DNA of 64,000 nucleotides from Acanthornis magna (lineage: Eukaryota; Chordata; Aves; Passeriformes; Acanthizidae), in assembly GCA_036785705.1 (NCBI GenBank), contig JAWUZG010000970.1:4374501-4438500 (forward strand). The letters run 5' to 3'. Each line of letters starts with the position of its first letter. Positions within the stretch are counted from its first letter, which is position 1. Position numbers and translations under genes: made by a program. The notes beneath the pieces were generated by a model that did no database searches, had not been told where the DNA came from, and saw only the letters and a list, made by a program, of their open reading frames with translations. Positions 61,324-64,000 of this stretch are shown here, one piece after another.

Positions 61324-64000
61324 AGGCAAGGTGGATTATATTTTTGGATGGCACAGAAGAAAACAAAAGGGGTAATGTTTCTTATCAAGGAGCAGGGGGG
61401 AGCTTGCCTAAATCTTAAAGATCCACAAAGGACTTTAAGGCAGGGAGACTACTATCCCTGTAATCTCTACCAATTTAGAATTTCTGAATTTCACCTCCAT
61501 AGAAATCATATGAAGATCCCAATCATTAGCCTACTCTCAAGAAATCCAGCAAGAGTCCTTCTTCTCTTTTGTCTAAACTATGAAATAATTAGAAATTAAT
61601 TAACAGCAGTTTATTTACCCATTATAATTGATAGCAAGAAATATTAATACCCAGGGCAGACTGGCAATGTTAAAAAATGACAAATGAAAGCCTTCCACTG
61701 GGGCTTCAAGTTCCTGCATTCTTTTGAAATGCCAGCATACTTGCCACCAAAAATATCATGATGATACAATGGAAAATTGATACAATAATAAAAATAATAA
61801 TAAAACATTCAAAAATGCCCTTGGGAAATTGCTTCAGTGCTGATGAATGAAATACATAAATAAATATTAATCCCATTACTCAACATGGTGAATTCCCAAC
61901 AATGCTGCATTGGTGCTGAAGAAGAAACAATCCAATCATTATCGAGAACTAACGTAATTCAGGATAAGTAAAAATGCTCCAGGATAATATGTTCTACTGT
62001 ACTAACTTAATTCAGTATGCTCCTCCAGTTTGTTACCAGCTAAATCTATAGACAAACCAGTACTTCAAGGTGTCCACAAATTATCGTCTTCTTACAGTTA
62101 CGGAAACTTCATCTATTCTCGAAAACAAAGAAAAGACAGTACCTTTTACCCCTAGGAAAAATCTACAGAGGTTAAAACATATTTATTCTGGCACATGTGC
62201 CTGTTCTCAAAGGGTAATGAAACGCCTTCCTATGAAAGAAAGGCTCACTTAAACAAATATACTTTGTCTGGTCAGAACCAATCAGAACAAGAAAGAGGTT
62301 TTAAGGCTACATGATCTCAGATCAGTCAAAATATGCTCAGTTCTCCAGTAATACCAGATTCTATGCTACTGTGAACATAGTAACATTTATAGTTTAACAA
62401 ATTACTTCCACAGTTCCTTACATGTTATGTGTCTACTGAATCTGGTTGCCTCTGCTTAGGGGTGAACTTGACCTGCTAAGTCAGAGACTGTGGTAGTGTA
62501 TACAGCAATATATTTGTCTAAGAGCAGTTTTCACAAGAAAGATAAAACTCATTTGAAATTTATTTTCGCCTGAACTCCAGCAACCTACGTAAAAATACAG
62601 GAAGGACAAGTTATTGCTACATTTGCCAGTATGGAATAAAACCTACATACTACTAAGTCTTTCATGGTAAGTGTCCTTCATCCCCCACCACAATTTTTAT
62701 GTTTATTTCTAAAATACTTATATTGTAATAGTAGGTAGAATCAAACATCCCTAAGTGCCTTGATCTTACAGTGGTAAAGAATGCACAACCTCCACATGGA
62801 AGCTGTGGAGTTGTGAAAGCACAAACTAATATTTTAATTTCCTTGGAGCTGTGTTGGTCTGCCTCTGCATTTCTGCTAACCAAAGAGACATTTTGATGTA
62901 CGTGGCTCACCAGCTGTTTAACTACAGTGTTGTAACCAGTGTGGTAGGGACAGTCTTGCTCTCTAGAGCTGGCCTGGTGCCGAGCTCAACGGAATACTTG
63001 ATCCATGAGGCTGAGGCCCAGAAACTGTAATACACAAGTACTAAATAGCAATAAATAACCATGGATGGTCCGAAACACCAGCTCACATCAGTGCCCTATG
63101 TATATTAACATTTCTACATTTTTTACCACCAGTAGAGCTGAAATTGAGCCAGTAATTTTGGGAAATTTTAGGAAAGCATGTCAAACATAGACAAGATAAT
63201 AGTGTCTGTCGCCCTTTTTTATTTCTTTTTTTTTTTAATAGCATTGTGGGGTGCCATTTTTATTGTCTATCAATGACTTCCAGATTGTTTACTCAGTTCA
63301 CAAATAAAAATTAAAAGGATTTTGAGAGCAAGTGGTTAGAAAAAGTTACAGAAAACTGGATAAGTACCAGAGAATTTCTTTAAAATGTAAGTAGTGTCAA
63401 ACTTCAAAATAAAAAACTAAGTAATTCCTGACAATAAATATTCAATAAATTTATGAAAATAATCCAAAACACTATGACAATTCCCATTGTCTTGTAAAAC
63501 AATAAGCAGCCACCCAAGAAGCAAGCCAAAATAGTTTGTTTTGTAGCTGTAGGACCTTTTGTTCTACCATTTAAACGGATGGACCATCCACAGCCAAGTT
63601 ATTTAAGAAGAGGATGAAGGAAATTACTTCAATTTCAATCATTAATTTATGCTACTTACACTTGCATGTTTACTGATGATCTGATGATGTCTTATCAGAC
63701 CTATATTTAGTGCAGGTTTTATGATAAGCTTTGCACTGATGTTTATTCAAAGATGTTAAAGGCTCACCCTTTTCCTGTATCAGAAACAAAGCTTGAGTTA
63801 TGATAAAGGCAAAGAAACACAAAGAAACACAATTTTCTTTTCAATTGTATTGAACTGGTTGTCTCTGTCATCTAAACTAATCCATTATTTTAGCCAAGGA
63901 TCACACCAAGGGGTAATAAAACTTTATTTTGCCTGCAACATATCCAGAATTCATGACTTGGAACAAGGAACACAACATGGACTTTGGAACACAAAATGTA

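Larger units (their letters stand above)
59810..64000. other. Gene-free unique AT-rich sequence to the window end
   Basis: Apart from the small tandem repeats listed, I see no gene, RNA or mobile element. Frames are all under 90 codons. A 10-bp direct duplication (AAAGAAACAC at 63811-63830) is also present. Confidence 0.6.

Overview
This window looks like nuclear DNA from a bird, most likely a songbird. The case rests on repeats: several CR1 LINE fragments, one with recognisable reverse transcriptase motifs and the CR1 terminal octamer tail; a SINE with a tRNA-Ile-like head joined to a CR1-type tail, the architecture of the passerine TguSINE1 family; two solo retroviral LTRs, one opening with a TGTCTTGGTTTG terminus that I associate with songbird ERVL-type LTRs; and AT-rich, repeat-poor sequence in between. 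There is no sign of bacterial or viral gene organisation. Nearly all open frames are short, and the longest (about 178 codons) resembles nothing I recognise. I read the window as intergenic DNA or the inside of a long intron.

Layout. Positions 1-19,670 are mostly unique AT-rich sequence with two G-quadruplex-type motifs, two inverted repeats and a (CAACT)n microsatellite next to poly-A. A CR1 3' end (+) lies at 19.7 kb, a second (-) at 24.2 kb, and a G/T-only tract follows at 24.5 kb. An 831-bp solo LTR with a matching 5-bp target duplication occupies 29,851-30,681, and the tRNA-derived SINE lies just beyond it at 31.05-31.2 kb. A 150-bp two-phase pentanucleotide array is at 32.7 kb. The largest CR1 piece, about 1 kb on the minus strand and coding-dead, is at 37.3-38.35 kb. 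From 38.4 to 53.2 kb the sequence is unique, with a few short motifs. A third CR1 end (+) at 53.3 kb is followed by a CpG-rich 698-bp solo LTR at 53,717-54,414. The rest is unique; it holds one open frame (59,414-59,809, minus) that reads more like protein than the others and may be an exon or exon relic.

No genes can be shown to work together here. The best-supported functional content is regulatory and structural: two solo LTRs that keep recognisable promoter elements, one with CCAAT and GC boxes and a poly-A signal, the other with an X-box, a CCAAT box and a TATA-like box; several G-quadruplex-prone tracts; and a few palindromes that match transcription factor half-sites. No new multi-gene system was found.
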